The notes under the pieces were generated by a model. It saw only the letters and a list, made by a program, of their open reading frames with translations, searched no databases and was not told the origin of the DNA. The position numbers and the translations under genes were made by a program. Below, in pieces: positions 16,319 through 24,827 of a DNA stretch of 64,000 bases; within the stretch, counting starts at the first letter, position 1; each line of letters opens with the position of its first letter. Source of the DNA: Xanthobacter aminoxidans (GTDB lineage: Bacteria > Pseudomonadota > Alphaproteobacteria > Rhizobiales > Xanthobacteraceae); contig NZ_JAMJXC010000002.1 of NCBI RefSeq assembly GCF_023571765.1, positions 186,001 through 250,000 on the forward strand. Direction: 5' to 3'.

Positions 16319-18820
16319 ATGTTCGACACCAAGCTCCCCATCGACGCCGTCCTCGGCGACATCCGCTCGACGCTCGCGTCCACCCCCTGCGCCGTGCTGG
16401 TGGCTCCGCCCGGCGCCGGCAAGACCACGCGCGTGCCCCTGGCCCTGCTGGACGAGCCGTGGGCCACGGGCGGAAAAATCCTCGTGCTGGAGCCGCGCCG
16501 CCTCGCCGCCCGCGCCGCCGCCCGGCGCATGGCCCAGACCCTCGGCGAGGCGGTGGGCGGCACCGTGGGCTTCCGCACCCGGCTCGCGTCCGAGGTGTCG
16601 CGCCGCACCCGCATCGAGGTGGTCACGGAAGGCATCTTCACCCGCATGGTGCTGGACGACCCCGAACTCTCCGGCATCACGGCCGTGCTGTTCGACGAGT
16701 TCCACGAGCGCAGCCTCGATGCCGACCTTGGCCTCGCCCTCGCGCTCGATTCCCAGCGCGGACTCAGGGACGACCTCCGGCTCCTCGCCATGTCGGCGAC
16801 CCTCGACGGCGCCCGCGTCGCCTCTTTGATGGGGGTGGGCGCGCCGGCCCCTGTGATCGAGAGCGAAGGCCGCGCGTTTCCGGTGGAGACGGCCTATCTC
16901 GGCCGCGATCCGCGCACGCCCATCGACCGCCAGATGGCCGACGCCATCCGCCGCGCGCTGGACCGGGAAGACGGCTCCATCCTCGCCTTCCTGCCCGGCG
17001 CCGCCGAGATCCGCCGCACCGAGGCGCTGCTGCTGGAACAGCTGCGCGACCCCAAGGTCGATATCGTCGCCCTGTTCGGCGCGCTGGACGCCGCCGAGCA
17101 GGACCGCGCCGTGCTGCCGGCCCCGGCGGGGCGGCGCAAGGTGGTGCTGGCGACCTCCATCGCCGAAACGTCGCTGACCATCGAGGGCGTGCGGGTGGTG
17201 GTGGACAGCGGCCTCGCCCGCGTGCCGCGCTTCGAGCCGGACGTGGGACTGACGCGGCTTGAGACCGTCCGCGTCTCCCGCGCCGCCGCCGACCAGCGCC
17301 GGGGCCGCGCCGGCCGCACCGAGCCCGGCGTCTGCTATCGCCTGTGGAGCGAGGGTGAGACGGCGAGCCTTCCGGCCTTCGCCACGCCCGAAATCCTCGC
17401 CGCCGACCTCACCGGCCTCGTGCTCGACCTTGCCCGCGTGGGCGTGCGCGATCCCGCCGCCCTCCCCTTCCTCGATCCGCCCCCCGCGCCGGCCGTGACC
17501 GAGGCGAAGGCGCTGCTGCGCCTCCTCGGCGCGCTCGACGGTGATGAGGCAGTGACGCCGCTCGGTCGCCTCATGGCGCGCTTGCCTCTGCCGCCGCGCC
17601 TCGCCCATATGGTCGCCATCGGCGCGGCGCAGGGCGTGGGGCGTCTGGGCGCGGAGATCGCCGCGCTGCTGGTGGAGCGGGGGCTTGGTGGCGACAGCGT
17701 GGACCTGCTCGCCCGCCTCGACGGCTTCCGCCGCGACCGCTCCCGCCGCGCGGAGGAGTCCCGTCGCCTTGCCGGGCGATGGGCGGAGATGGCGGCGCGG
17801 GAGGCTGCGGCGGAAGAACCGGCGGACGGTGCGCCTCCCTCCCCCGCCGCCCTGCTGGCGCTCGCCTTTCCCGACCGGGTGGCCAAGGCCCGCGAGGGCC
17901 GGGCCGGGGAGACCCAGGTGCGCCTTCTGATGGCCAACGGTCGCGGTGCGGTTCTGGAGGGGACATCCCCGCTTGCCCGCGCACCCTTCCTCGCGGTGGC
18001 GGAAGCCTCCGGCCGCGCCGAGGGCGCCCGCATCACCCTCGCGGCCGCTTTATCAGCGGACGAGGTGGAAGCCTTGTTTGCCGATGACATCACCTCCGGC
18101 CTCGAAGTCGCCTTCGACCCCGCCGCCATGGCGGTGCGGGCGCGGGAGGTACGGCGGCTCAGGGCGCTGGTGCTGGCGGCACGGCCCCAGCCGGTTCCGG
18201 CGGACGCGGAGACGGCGCGCGCGCTCGCCCGCGGCATTGCGGATGCGGGCATCGGGCGCCTGCCCTTCTCCGCGGCGTCCCGGCAATGGCGCGAGCGCGT
18301 CACGTTCCTGCGCGCGGCCGAGGGCGAGCCGTGGCCGGACCTGTCCGATGCGGCGCTCGCGGGATCGGCGGAGACGTGGCTCGCGCCGTTTCTCACCGGC
18401 CGCACGTCGCTGGCCGACATCACGGGCGCCGACGTGGGCAACGCCCTTCACGCCTTGCTGCCCTATGAGCTGACGGCCCGGCTGGAGGCGGAGGCGCCTA
18501 CCCATTTCACCGCCCCCACGGGCTCGCGCCTCGCCATCGACTACGGCGCGGAGGGCGGGCCGGCGGTTGAGGTGCGGGTGCAGGAATTGTTCGGCCTCAC
18601 CGCCCATCCGGCCATCGCCAGCGGGCGGGTGCCCCTCACCCTCGCTTTGCTCTCGCCCGCGCACCGGCCGATCCAGGTGACGAAGGACCTGCCGCAATTC
18701 TGGCGCGGCTCGTGGCGGGATGTTCGCGCCGACATGCGCGGCCGCTACCCCAAGCACCCCTGGCCGGAAGACCCCGCTGCCGCCCCGCCGACCACGCGGG
18801 CAAAACCGCGCGGGACGTGA
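16319..18820 (+). CDS. hrpB: ATP-dependent RNA helicase HrpB
   Basis: An 833-residue DExH-box helicase. Walker A (APPGAGKTT) is at residues 29-37, the DEFH box of motif II near 126-129, SAT motif III in LLAMSATLDG, and motif VI in DQRRGRAGRTEPG. The helicase-associated winged-helix domain follows, and then the HrpB-specific C-terminal domain ending FWRGSWRDVRADMRGRYPKHPWPEDP. Length is normal for HrpB. Its cellular RNA target is not known. It starts at ATG 16319 with a divergent WD40 gene upstream. Confidence 0.95.
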   Translation: MFDTKLPIDAVLGDIRSTLASTPCAVLVAPPGAGKTTRVPLALLDEPWATGGKILVLEPRRLAARAAARRMAQTLGEAVGGTVGFRTRLASEVSRRTRIEVVTEGIFTRMVLDDPELSGITAVLFDEFHERSLDADLGLALALDSQRGLRDDLRLLAMSATLDGARVASLMGVGAPAPVIESEGRAFPVETAYLGRDPRTPIDRQMADAIRRALDREDGSILAFLPGAAEIRRTEALLLEQLRDPKVDIVALFGALDAAEQDRAVLPAPAGRRKVVLATSIAETSLTIEGVRVVVDSGLARVPRFEPDVGLTRLETVRVSRAAADQRRGRAGRTEPGVCYRLWSEGETASLPAFATPEILAADLTGLVLDLARVGVRDPAALPFLDPPPAPAVTEAKALLRLLGALDGDEAVTPLGRLMARLPLPPRLAHMVAIGAAQGVGRLGAEIAALLVERGLGGDSVDLLARLDGFRRDRSRRAEESRRLAGRWAEMAAREAAAEEPADGAPPSPAALLALAFPDRVAKAREGRAGETQVRLLMANGRGAVLEGTSPLARAPFLAVAEASGRAEGARITLAAALSADEVEALFADDITSGLEVAFDPAAMAVRAREVRRLRALVLAARPQPVPADAETARALARGIADAGIGRLPFSAASRQWRERVTFLRAAEGEPWPDLSDAALAGSAETWLAPFLTGRTSLADITGADVGNALHALLPYELTARLEAEAPTHFTAPTGSRLAIDYGAEGGPAVEVRVQELFGLTAHPAIASGRVPLTLALLSPAHRPIQVTKDLPQFWRGSWRDVRADMRGRYPKHPWPEDPAAAPPTTRAKPRGT

Positions 18821-18887
18821 GGGCCGGGGCTTTCTGCTTTCGCTCAGGCGCCGCGCGGGCTGTGTGTGCCCTTCTTGGGCCGCCCCG

Positions 18888-19280
18888 CTACTCCGCCGGG
18901 ATGGCCCGCGGCCGGCCCTCGCCGTCGATGGCGACGAAGGTGAAGACGGCCTCCGTCACCTTCGTCGACTGCTCGCTCTCGCGCGCCCGGCGCCACGCCT
19001 CAACCTCGATGCGCAGCGAGCTGCGTCCCACCCGCGCGATGTTGGCGAACAGGCTCACCTCGTCGCCCACCGCAACGGGCGACAGGAAGCTCATGGCCTC
19101 CACCGCCACCGTCGCCGCGCGGCCCCGCGAGCGGCGCGCCGCCACGTTTCCGGCGGCAAGGTCCATCTGCGACATCAGCCAGCCGCCGAAGATATCCCCG
19201 CTCGGATTGGTATCGGCCGGCATGGCGATGGTCCGGATGACCGGAATGCCATCCGGCATCTGCGACTCCTTGTCGTGCAT
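18888..19280 (-). CDS. Acyl-CoA thioesterase, YciA-like hotdog protein
   Basis: A 130-residue hotdog-fold thioesterase. The pattern MPADTNPSGDIFGGWLMSQMDLAAG holds the catalytic asparagine/aspartate region of YciA and acyl-CoA hydrolases, and the strand AVEAMSFLSPVAVGDEV is typical. It hydrolyses acyl-CoA thioesters in the cytoplasm; chain-length preference is unknown. ATG 19280 follows GGGAGAAGGG, which fixes the start well; the frame remains open upstream. It is convergent with hrpB. Confidence 0.92.
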   Translation of the reverse strand: MHDKESQMPDGIPVIRTIAMPADTNPSGDIFGGWLMSQMDLAAGNVAARRSRGRAATVAVEAMSFLSPVAVGDEVSLFANIARVGRSSLRIEVEAWRRARESEQSTKVTEAVFTFVAIDGEGRPRAIPAE

Positions 19281-19447
19281 CCCTTCTCCCCGCACGCCTG
19301 AGGCGTGCTCTGCGCAACGTTCCGCCGAAGCTGATAGCAAAATTTCGCCGCAGCGCCGCCAAATTTGATCCATCTCAGAGAATCGGGACCGGGGGTGTGG
19401 TTTCTAACGCTTGTCCATGTCTTTTCGGGGCAGACAGGGCATGGATG

Positions 19448-19488
19448 ACCGGCTCCGCCTTGCTGTGTGGGCGGAGCCGGTATCTCTT
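19448..19488 (+). terminator. Hairpin with T-rich tail
   Basis: A perfect 12-bp stem (19448-19459 with 19470-19481) and 10-nt loop, followed by ATCTCTTT. It lies about 100 bp before the Ntn hydrolase start, so it is either an attenuator or the terminator of a short upstream transcript. Confidence 0.55.
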
Positions 19489-19523
19489 TCAGCCGAACCT
19501 TTTCAGAAGGCCGGCACATGATT

Positions 19524-19566
19524 CCGCCGGAACGAGGCTAACCTCGTTACCGGCGGTTTTCATTTT
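19524..19566 (+). terminator. Long interrupted hairpin with T tract before the Ntn hydrolase gene
   Basis: Two stacked stems (CCGCCGG with CCGGCGG, and ACGAGG with CCTCGT) are capped by a 4-nt loop CTAA and followed by TTTTCATTTT. This is a classic terminator shape only 25-35 bp upstream of the start codon, which suggests attenuation. Confidence 0.6.
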
Positions 19567-19590
19567 GGGCCGGTCGCATCGGAGGCCGCC

Positions 19591-20712
19591 ATGGTCCAGA
19601 CCCGTCCCGAAAGCCGCATCTCCCGCATCCGCCGCCGCGCCCTCGCCGCCACAGTGCTGGCCGGGGCGCTCGCCTCCGCGCTCGCACCCGTGGCGCAGGC
19701 CTGCACCCGCGCGGTCTATCTGGGCTCCGATGGCGTCGTCATCACCGGCCGGTCCATGGACTGGATGGAGGACATGCGCACCAACCTGTGGGCCTTCCCG
19801 GCCGGCATGGCGCGCGACGGAGCGGCAGGAGCCAACACGCCGAAATGGGTGTCGAAATACGGCAGCGTCATCGCCTCGGGCTATGATGTGGGCTCGGCCG
19901 ACGGCATGAACGAGAAGGGCCTCGTCGCCAACCTGCTGTACCTCGCCGAATCCGAATATGCGAAGCCCAACGGCAAGCCGGCCCTCTCCATCAGCGTGTG
20001 GGCGCAATACGTGCTCGACAATTTCGCCACCGTCGCCGAGGCGGTCACGGCGCTCTCCGCCGAGCCGTTCGTGGTGGTCACGGCGAACCTGCCCAACGGC
20101 TCCGGTGCCCAGCTCCACCTCGCCATCTCCGATCCCTCCGGCGACAGCGCCATCTTCGAGTATCTCGGCGGCAAGCTGGTGGTGCATCACGGCCGGCAGT
20201 ATCAGGTAATGACCAACTCACCCAGCTACGACCAGCAGCTGGCGCTCAACGCCTATTGGCAGGACATCGGCGGCACGGTGTTCCTGCCCGGCACCAACCG
20301 CGCGGCGGATCGCTTCGCCCGCGCCAGCTTCTTCATCAAGGCCATCCCCGCCAAGGCGGCGCCGGAGATCCTGTCCGCCGTTCCGGACCAGACCTACGCC
20401 AACCAGGCGGTGGCGAGCGTCGCCAGCGTGATGCGCTCGGTGAGCGTGCCCCTCGGTCTCTCCACGCCGGGCGAGCCGAACATCGCCTCCACCCTGTGGC
20501 GGACGGTGAGCGACCAGAAGGACAAGGTCTATTTCTTCGATTCCGCCACCAGCCCGAACACCTTCTGGGTGCCCATCGCCGACCTCGACCTGAAGGTGGG
20601 CGCGCCGGTGAAGAAGCTCGATCTCACCGGCGGCAAGGTCTATGGCGGCAACGCCGCCGCGCGGTTCGTGCCGGCACAGCCCTTCACCTTCCTGCCCGTC
20701 AAGCTGGACTGA
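19591..20712 (+). CDS. Secreted linear amide C-N hydrolase (choloylglycine hydrolase/penicillin V acylase family)
   Basis: A 373-residue Ntn hydrolase. A signal peptide (RRRALAATVLAGALASALAPVAQA) ends just before C38, which becomes the N-terminal nucleophile (CTRAVYLGSDG). Downstream is the family pattern TGRSMDWMEDM, and later NEKGLVANLLYL and NLPNGSG. Members cleave penicillin V, conjugated bile salts or N-acyl homoserine lactones. The periplasmic location and non-gut host argue for acyl-amide or AHL cleavage rather than bile salts (inference). The gene is monocistronic, preceded by two terminator-like hairpins and convergent with the lipoprotein gene. Confidence 0.92.
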   Translation: MVQTRPESRISRIRRRALAATVLAGALASALAPVAQACTRAVYLGSDGVVITGRSMDWMEDMRTNLWAFPAGMARDGAAGANTPKWVSKYGSVIASGYDVGSADGMNEKGLVANLLYLAESEYAKPNGKPALSISVWAQYVLDNFATVAEAVTALSAEPFVVVTANLPNGSGAQLHLAISDPSGDSAIFEYLGGKLVVHHGRQYQVMTNSPSYDQQLALNAYWQDIGGTVFLPGTNRAADRFARASFFIKAIPAKAAPEILSAVPDQTYANQAVASVASVMRSVSVPLGLSTPGEPNIASTLWRTVSDQKDKVYFFDSATSPNTFWVPIADLDLKVGAPVKKLDLTGGKVYGGNAAARFVPAQPFTFLPVKLD

Positions 20713-20762
20713 GCCGCTCGCGGAGCGAGCCTGCGCGTCTTGTGCTCGGCTTGGCTCGGTCC

Positions 20763-21758
20763 CTACTGGGGCGGCGGCGAGAAGGTGCTGGTGGAGGGCG
20801 GCGGGGCGAAACCGCCGCTCGACGGGGGCGGCGCGAAGCCGCCGCTGCTGCTGCCGCTCGACGGGGGTGGCCCGAACACGTCCTTCGAGCCCGAAGAAGA
20901 CGAGCTTGCAGGCGGCGCACTCGCGGCGGCGGGCGCCGGGGCGGGCTGCGCGGCGGCGGCCGGCGGCTTCGGCTTCGGCCGCGAGGCGGACGGCTTGGGC
21001 CGCTCGCGCACTTCCGGCGTGCCCTGCGGGTCGAAGCCCACATAGATGATGTAACGCTCCATCTCGTTCGGCTTCAGCAGCGGGAACGCGATCTGGTCCT
21101 CCACCACGGTGAAGGGCGCGTGGCCCGGATCGGCCGGCACGTCGACGGCAATGGCGAAGAACTTGGTGGTGACGGTCTTGGGCGAGGGACCCTCGTTCAC
21201 CACGGCAATGCGAACGGGCACTTTCACCTGACCGGGGCTGCCCTTTTCGCCCATGAGGACGCGACCTTCGATGCCCACCTTCACCATCATCATGCCGTTG
21301 GCGATGGTGCATTCGCGGGCGAGGCGGCCGATGGTGGCCTGATAGCGCAGCCCGCCGCCGGTCGTGACCTGCCAGCTGCCAGCGCCGGTGCGCACGGTGA
21401 GCATCGGGCAGTCATAGGACAGCTGATCCGGACCGGCGCCGACGACGAGCGAGCCGGAGTTGGCACTGTTGACCACACCGGCAGAGGTGCCGCCCGCCAC
21501 CGGCGTTGCAATGGCGGTGCCGCCGGCGACGCCCGTATCCTGCGCGCCGAAGGAGCCATCGAGGCCTTCACCACCGGCGCAACCGGCGAGGACCGCCGCC
21601 ATCAGGCCCGGCAGCACAAGCCGCGCGAGGGAAAGCCGGGGCAACGCGAAACCGCGGCGCGCCGTCGGAGACGACAGGGGTGCGCACACGCGTGAAGCTG
21701 CCATCGCGGGCCCGTCGGTGGCCCGGATCTGCGCGACCGTCCGTGTTGCACCCGCCAT
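20763..21758 (-). CDS. Predicted lipoprotein of unknown function
   Basis: A 331-residue protein I do not recognise. A hydrophobic stretch ends in the lipobox LAGC (C60 from this start), so it is probably a lipoprotein with a long n-region; a later start (for example the methionine at residue 19) would give a more normal signal. The central 130 residues look folded (YDCPMLTVRTGAGSWQV to MERYIIYVGFDPQG). The last 80 residues are low complexity, rich in proline, alanine and serine, with PPPSSGG repeats. GGAG lies 8 bp before ATG 21758. It is followed upstream by a free-standing gap before the M16 pair. Confidence 0.78.
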   Translation of the reverse strand: MAGATRTVAQIRATDGPAMAASRVCAPLSSPTARRGFALPRLSLARLVLPGLMAAVLAGCAGGEGLDGSFGAQDTGVAGGTAIATPVAGGTSAGVVNSANSGSLVVGAGPDQLSYDCPMLTVRTGAGSWQVTTGGGLRYQATIGRLARECTIANGMMMVKVGIEGRVLMGEKGSPGQVKVPVRIAVVNEGPSPKTVTTKFFAIAVDVPADPGHAPFTVVEDQIAFPLLKPNEMERYIIYVGFDPQGTPEVRERPKPSASRPKPKPPAAAAQPAPAPAAASAPPASSSSSGSKDVFGPPPSSGSSSGGFAPPPSSGGFAPPPSTSTFSPPPQ

Positions 21759-21884
21759 ATCTTCAACTCCATGGGCGCCCTGGATCGCGCGCTTATAGCA
21801 AAGGGAAGCCGGCATGAGGACTCCCCGCCCGCCCCTGCGGGTCCCCGGCGCCGGCTCCGTGAAAGTAAGGTTACCGCAGGCCGA

Positions 21885-23294
21885 TCAGCCTCCGAGGCCC
21901 ACGGGCTTGCCCACCACCACCGTCAGCGCATCCTTCGCCGTGGCGAGACGGCCGGCGACACGCTTGAGATCGTCGAGGGTGACGGCGGCGATCAGGGCGT
22001 TGCGACGGTCGATATAGTCGATGCCGAGATCGTCGAGCTGGATCTGCAACAGCTGGCCGGCGACCTTGGACGAGGTATCGAAGCGCAGGGCATAGCTGCC
22101 CATCAGATAGCTCTTTGCCTCCTCCAGCTCCTTGGCGGTCGGCCCGTCCTTCAGGATCTGGCCGAACTCATGGGTGATGAGGGAGATGGATTCCGCCGCC
22201 CGCTCGTTCTTGGTCGCCGTGCCGGCGAACCAGAGGCCGACGTGGGAGAGCGCCACCTGATAGGAATAGACCGAATAGGCCAGCCCCCGCGCCTCGCGCA
22301 CTTCCTTGAACAGGCGCGAGGAAAAGGCGCTGCCGCCGAGGATGTGGTTGAGCACATAGGCCGGGATGAAGTCCGGATCGCGCCGCTCCAGGCCGCCGGT
22401 GCCCATAACCACCACCGACTGCGAGACGTCGAGGGGGATGACCTCCACGGTGCCGATCTTCTGCGGCGTCACATTGGCGACGGGGGTCAGCGTCGCCTGG
22501 GCCGGGAGCTTGCCGAACACCTCGTCGAGCCGCTTGCCCAGTTCCTCGGCGCTGATGTCGCCCACCACGGCGACACGCAGGTTGGAACGGGCGAAGGTCT
22601 TGCCGATGAAGCCGGCGATGTCCTCGCGGGTCAGCTTGGCGACGCTGTCCAGCGTGCCGTCCACCGGCCGGCCATAGGGATGGCCGGGGAAGGCAAGCGC
22701 GAACCAGCGGTCGTTGGCGATGGCGTTGGGCTCGGTGGAGCGGCGGCGCAGCATGGCGAGCTGGGAGGCGCGGATGCGCTCCACCGCCTCGCTGTCGAAG
22801 CGCGGCTCGTTCACGGCGAGGCGCAGCAGCTCGAAGGCCTTGTCACGGTTTTCCGAGAGGGTGCGCAGGGAACCGCGCATCTCGTCGCGGCCGGCGTCGA
22901 AATGCAGCTCCACCGCATGATCGGCCAGCGCCCGCTGGAAGGCGTCGGAATCCATCGCGCCGGCGCCCTCGTCCAGCAGGGAGGACGCAAGGTTGGCGAG
23001 GCCGGCATGCTCGGGGCCGTCCTGAGCCGCGCCGCCGAGGAAGGCGAACTCGAAGGCAATGAGCGGGAGCGTGGTGTCGTGGACCAGCCAGGCCTTGATG
23101 CCGCCGGGGCTCGTCACCTCGGTGATGCGGCTCGACTGGGACTGCGCCGTATCGGCGGCGAGAAGGGAAAGGGCCATCGTAACCATCGCAAGAAAGAGCC
23201 GGGCGGCAGGGCGAAGGCCCGCGCCCGAGAAAAAGGCGCGCCGGCCCGAACGGGCCGGCGATCGGAACACGAAAGCCGTGACGGTCGCCGTCAC
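21885..23294 (-). CDS. M16 peptidase homologue lacking the zinc motif
   Basis: A 469-residue exported protein of the insulinase/processing-peptidase family. Where active M16 enzymes have HxxEH this one reads EHAGLANLASSLL, so it cannot bind catalytic zinc and is the non-catalytic partner type. The C-terminal half keeps the family pattern GGLERRDPDFIPAYVLNHILGG and SRLFKEVREARGLAYSVYSY. A signal peptide lies in ARLFLAMVTMALSLLAADTAQSQ. The start is GTG 23294, overlapping the stop of the active subunit by GTGA, so production is coupled. The pair presumably forms a periplasmic heterodimer. Confidence 0.93.
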   Translation of the reverse strand: MTATVTAFVFRSPARSGRRAFFSGAGLRPAARLFLAMVTMALSLLAADTAQSQSSRITEVTSPGGIKAWLVHDTTLPLIAFEFAFLGGAAQDGPEHAGLANLASSLLDEGAGAMDSDAFQRALADHAVELHFDAGRDEMRGSLRTLSENRDKAFELLRLAVNEPRFDSEAVERIRASQLAMLRRRSTEPNAIANDRWFALAFPGHPYGRPVDGTLDSVAKLTREDIAGFIGKTFARSNLRVAVVGDISAEELGKRLDEVFGKLPAQATLTPVANVTPQKIGTVEVIPLDVSQSVVVMGTGGLERRDPDFIPAYVLNHILGGSAFSSRLFKEVREARGLAYSVYSYQVALSHVGLWFAGTATKNERAAESISLITHEFGQILKDGPTAKELEEAKSYLMGSYALRFDTSSKVAGQLLQIQLDDLGIDYIDRRNALIAAVTLDDLKRVAGRLATAKDALTVVVGKPVGLGG

Positions 23295-24700
23295 GAGCGA
23301 TTGTCCTTCTTGCCGTCCGCCTTGCCGGCGTCGCCAGCCTTGGGCTCGGTCTGCTTGAGGTAGCCGGTCACGGCCCGGTCGGTGACGAGGTAACGGCGGG
23401 CCACGTCGCGCACCTGATCGGCGGTCACGGCCTTGAGCCGCTCGGGCCATTCGCGCACGTCCTTGGCGGAAAGGCCGGTGGCCCAGGAGGCGCCATAGAT
23501 GCGGGCGAGCGTCGCCTGATTGTCCTGCGCATAGATGGTGTCGGCGATGAGCCGGGTCTTGGCGCGGGCCAGCTCCAGATCGTCCACGCCCTTCTCCTGC
23601 AGCTCGGCCACCACCGCATCAACGGCAGCTTCCAGCGTCTCAAGGCTCACGCCCGGACGCGGGGACGCATAAGCGACGAAGCGGGTCGCGTCGTAGGCGG
23701 TTCCTTGATACCAGGAGCCGGCACCGGCCGCGAGGCCCTTCTCCGCCACCAGGGTGCGGTACATGCGGCTGGTCTGGCCACCGCCGAGGATGTGCGAGAG
23801 CACTTCGAGCGCTTCCGCATCGCCCGGCGCAGCGGTCCGGGCCGAGGGCACGAGATAGGAGCGCTGCAGGCTCGGCTGGGCGACGCGCGGGTCGGCCAGC
23901 GACACCCGCCGGTGGGCGCGCGGCTCGGGCTCCTGCGGGCGGTTGCGCGGCGGGGTGTCAGCCTGGGCGACCTTGCCGTAGGTCTTTTCCGCCAGCGCCT
24001 TCACCTCAGCCGGGTCCACGTCGCCGGCCACCACGAGCAGGGCGTTGTTGGGGGCGTAGAAGCGGCGGTAGAAGGCCAGGGCATCCTCGCGGTTGAGGCC
24101 CTTGATCTCGTGCTCCCAGCCGATGATCGGGTGCTGGTAGGGATGGTTGACGTAGGTCGTGGCCTGCAAAACCTCGGAGAGGCGCGCGCCGGGATCATTG
24201 TCCGTGCGCATGCGGCGCTCTTCCAGCACCACGTCGCGCTCGGGCAGCACCACCTCGTCGGAGAGCTTGAGGCCGCGCATGCGGTCGGCCTCGAAACCCA
24301 TCACGGTTTCCAGGTGCTCTTTCGCCACGCGCTGGAAATAGGCGGTGTAATCCTGCGAGGTGAAGGCATTTTCCTGGCCGCCGAGGCGCGCCACCTCGGC
24401 CGAGAACTGGCCCTGAGGGTGCGCATCGGTGCCCTTGAACATCAGGTGCTCGAGGAAATGGGCGATGCCGGACTTGCCCGGCTGCTCGTCGGCCGATCCC
24501 ACCTTGTACCACACCATGTGGGTGACCACCGGGGTCCGGTGATCGGGGATGACCATGACCTGAAGGCCGTTGGCGAGCTTGAATTCGGTGACTTCGGGGC
24601 CCGCCGCATCAGCAAGGCGGGGAGAAAATGCGGCCGCTCCAGCGGCGAGAATGGCAACCATGGCGAGACGGCTCATCTGCACGTGACGATCTTTCGGCAT
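23291..24700 (-). CDS. M16 zinc peptidase, catalytic subunit
   Basis: A 469-residue exported metallopeptidase. A signal peptide is followed by the inverted zinc motif HFLEH at residues 81-85 (GIAHFLEHLMFKGTD), with the downstream glutamate-containing helix typical of the family. It probably degrades peptides in the periplasm, in partnership with the adjacent homologue. ATG at 24700 gives MPKDRHVQ; the methionine at residue 9 is an equally good start for the signal peptide. It lies downstream of ileS, lspA and a small exported protein on the same strand, an order seen in other alphaproteobacteria. Confidence 0.94.
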   Translation of the reverse strand: MPKDRHVQMSRLAMVAILAAGAAAFSPRLADAAGPEVTEFKLANGLQVMVIPDHRTPVVTHMVWYKVGSADEQPGKSGIAHFLEHLMFKGTDAHPQGQFSAEVARLGGQENAFTSQDYTAYFQRVAKEHLETVMGFEADRMRGLKLSDEVVLPERDVVLEERRMRTDNDPGARLSEVLQATTYVNHPYQHPIIGWEHEIKGLNREDALAFYRRFYAPNNALLVVAGDVDPAEVKALAEKTYGKVAQADTPPRNRPQEPEPRAHRRVSLADPRVAQPSLQRSYLVPSARTAAPGDAEALEVLSHILGGGQTSRMYRTLVAEKGLAAGAGSWYQGTAYDATRFVAYASPRPGVSLETLEAAVDAVVAELQEKGVDDLELARAKTRLIADTIYAQDNQATLARIYGASWATGLSAKDVREWPERLKAVTADQVRDVARRYLVTDRAVTGYLKQTEPKAGDAGKADGKKDNRS

Positions 24701-24827
24701 TCGACGCGCCCGAAGACGCGTCCGTCAAGGAAAGATAGGGTGCCCGCCGCCGCAGAAAAGGACGGGCGACTGCGGTTTCCGTCCGTGCCCACCCTCGGTC
24801 CGCCCTTGCGCCGGAGCGCAGACGCCG

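Larger units (their letters stand above)
19281..19590. other. Intergenic region with two successive hairpins
   Basis: About 310 bp between divergent genes with no supported protein. It contains the promoters of the thioesterase and the Ntn hydrolase and two strong hairpins at 19448-19481 and 19524-19560, so a transcript from here could be attenuated or could be a small RNA. Confidence 0.5.

Noticed and set aside
20716-20730. Short hairpin GCTCGC-GGA-GCGAGC between convergent genes
   Set aside because: Only 6 bp with no T tract; too weak to call a terminator.
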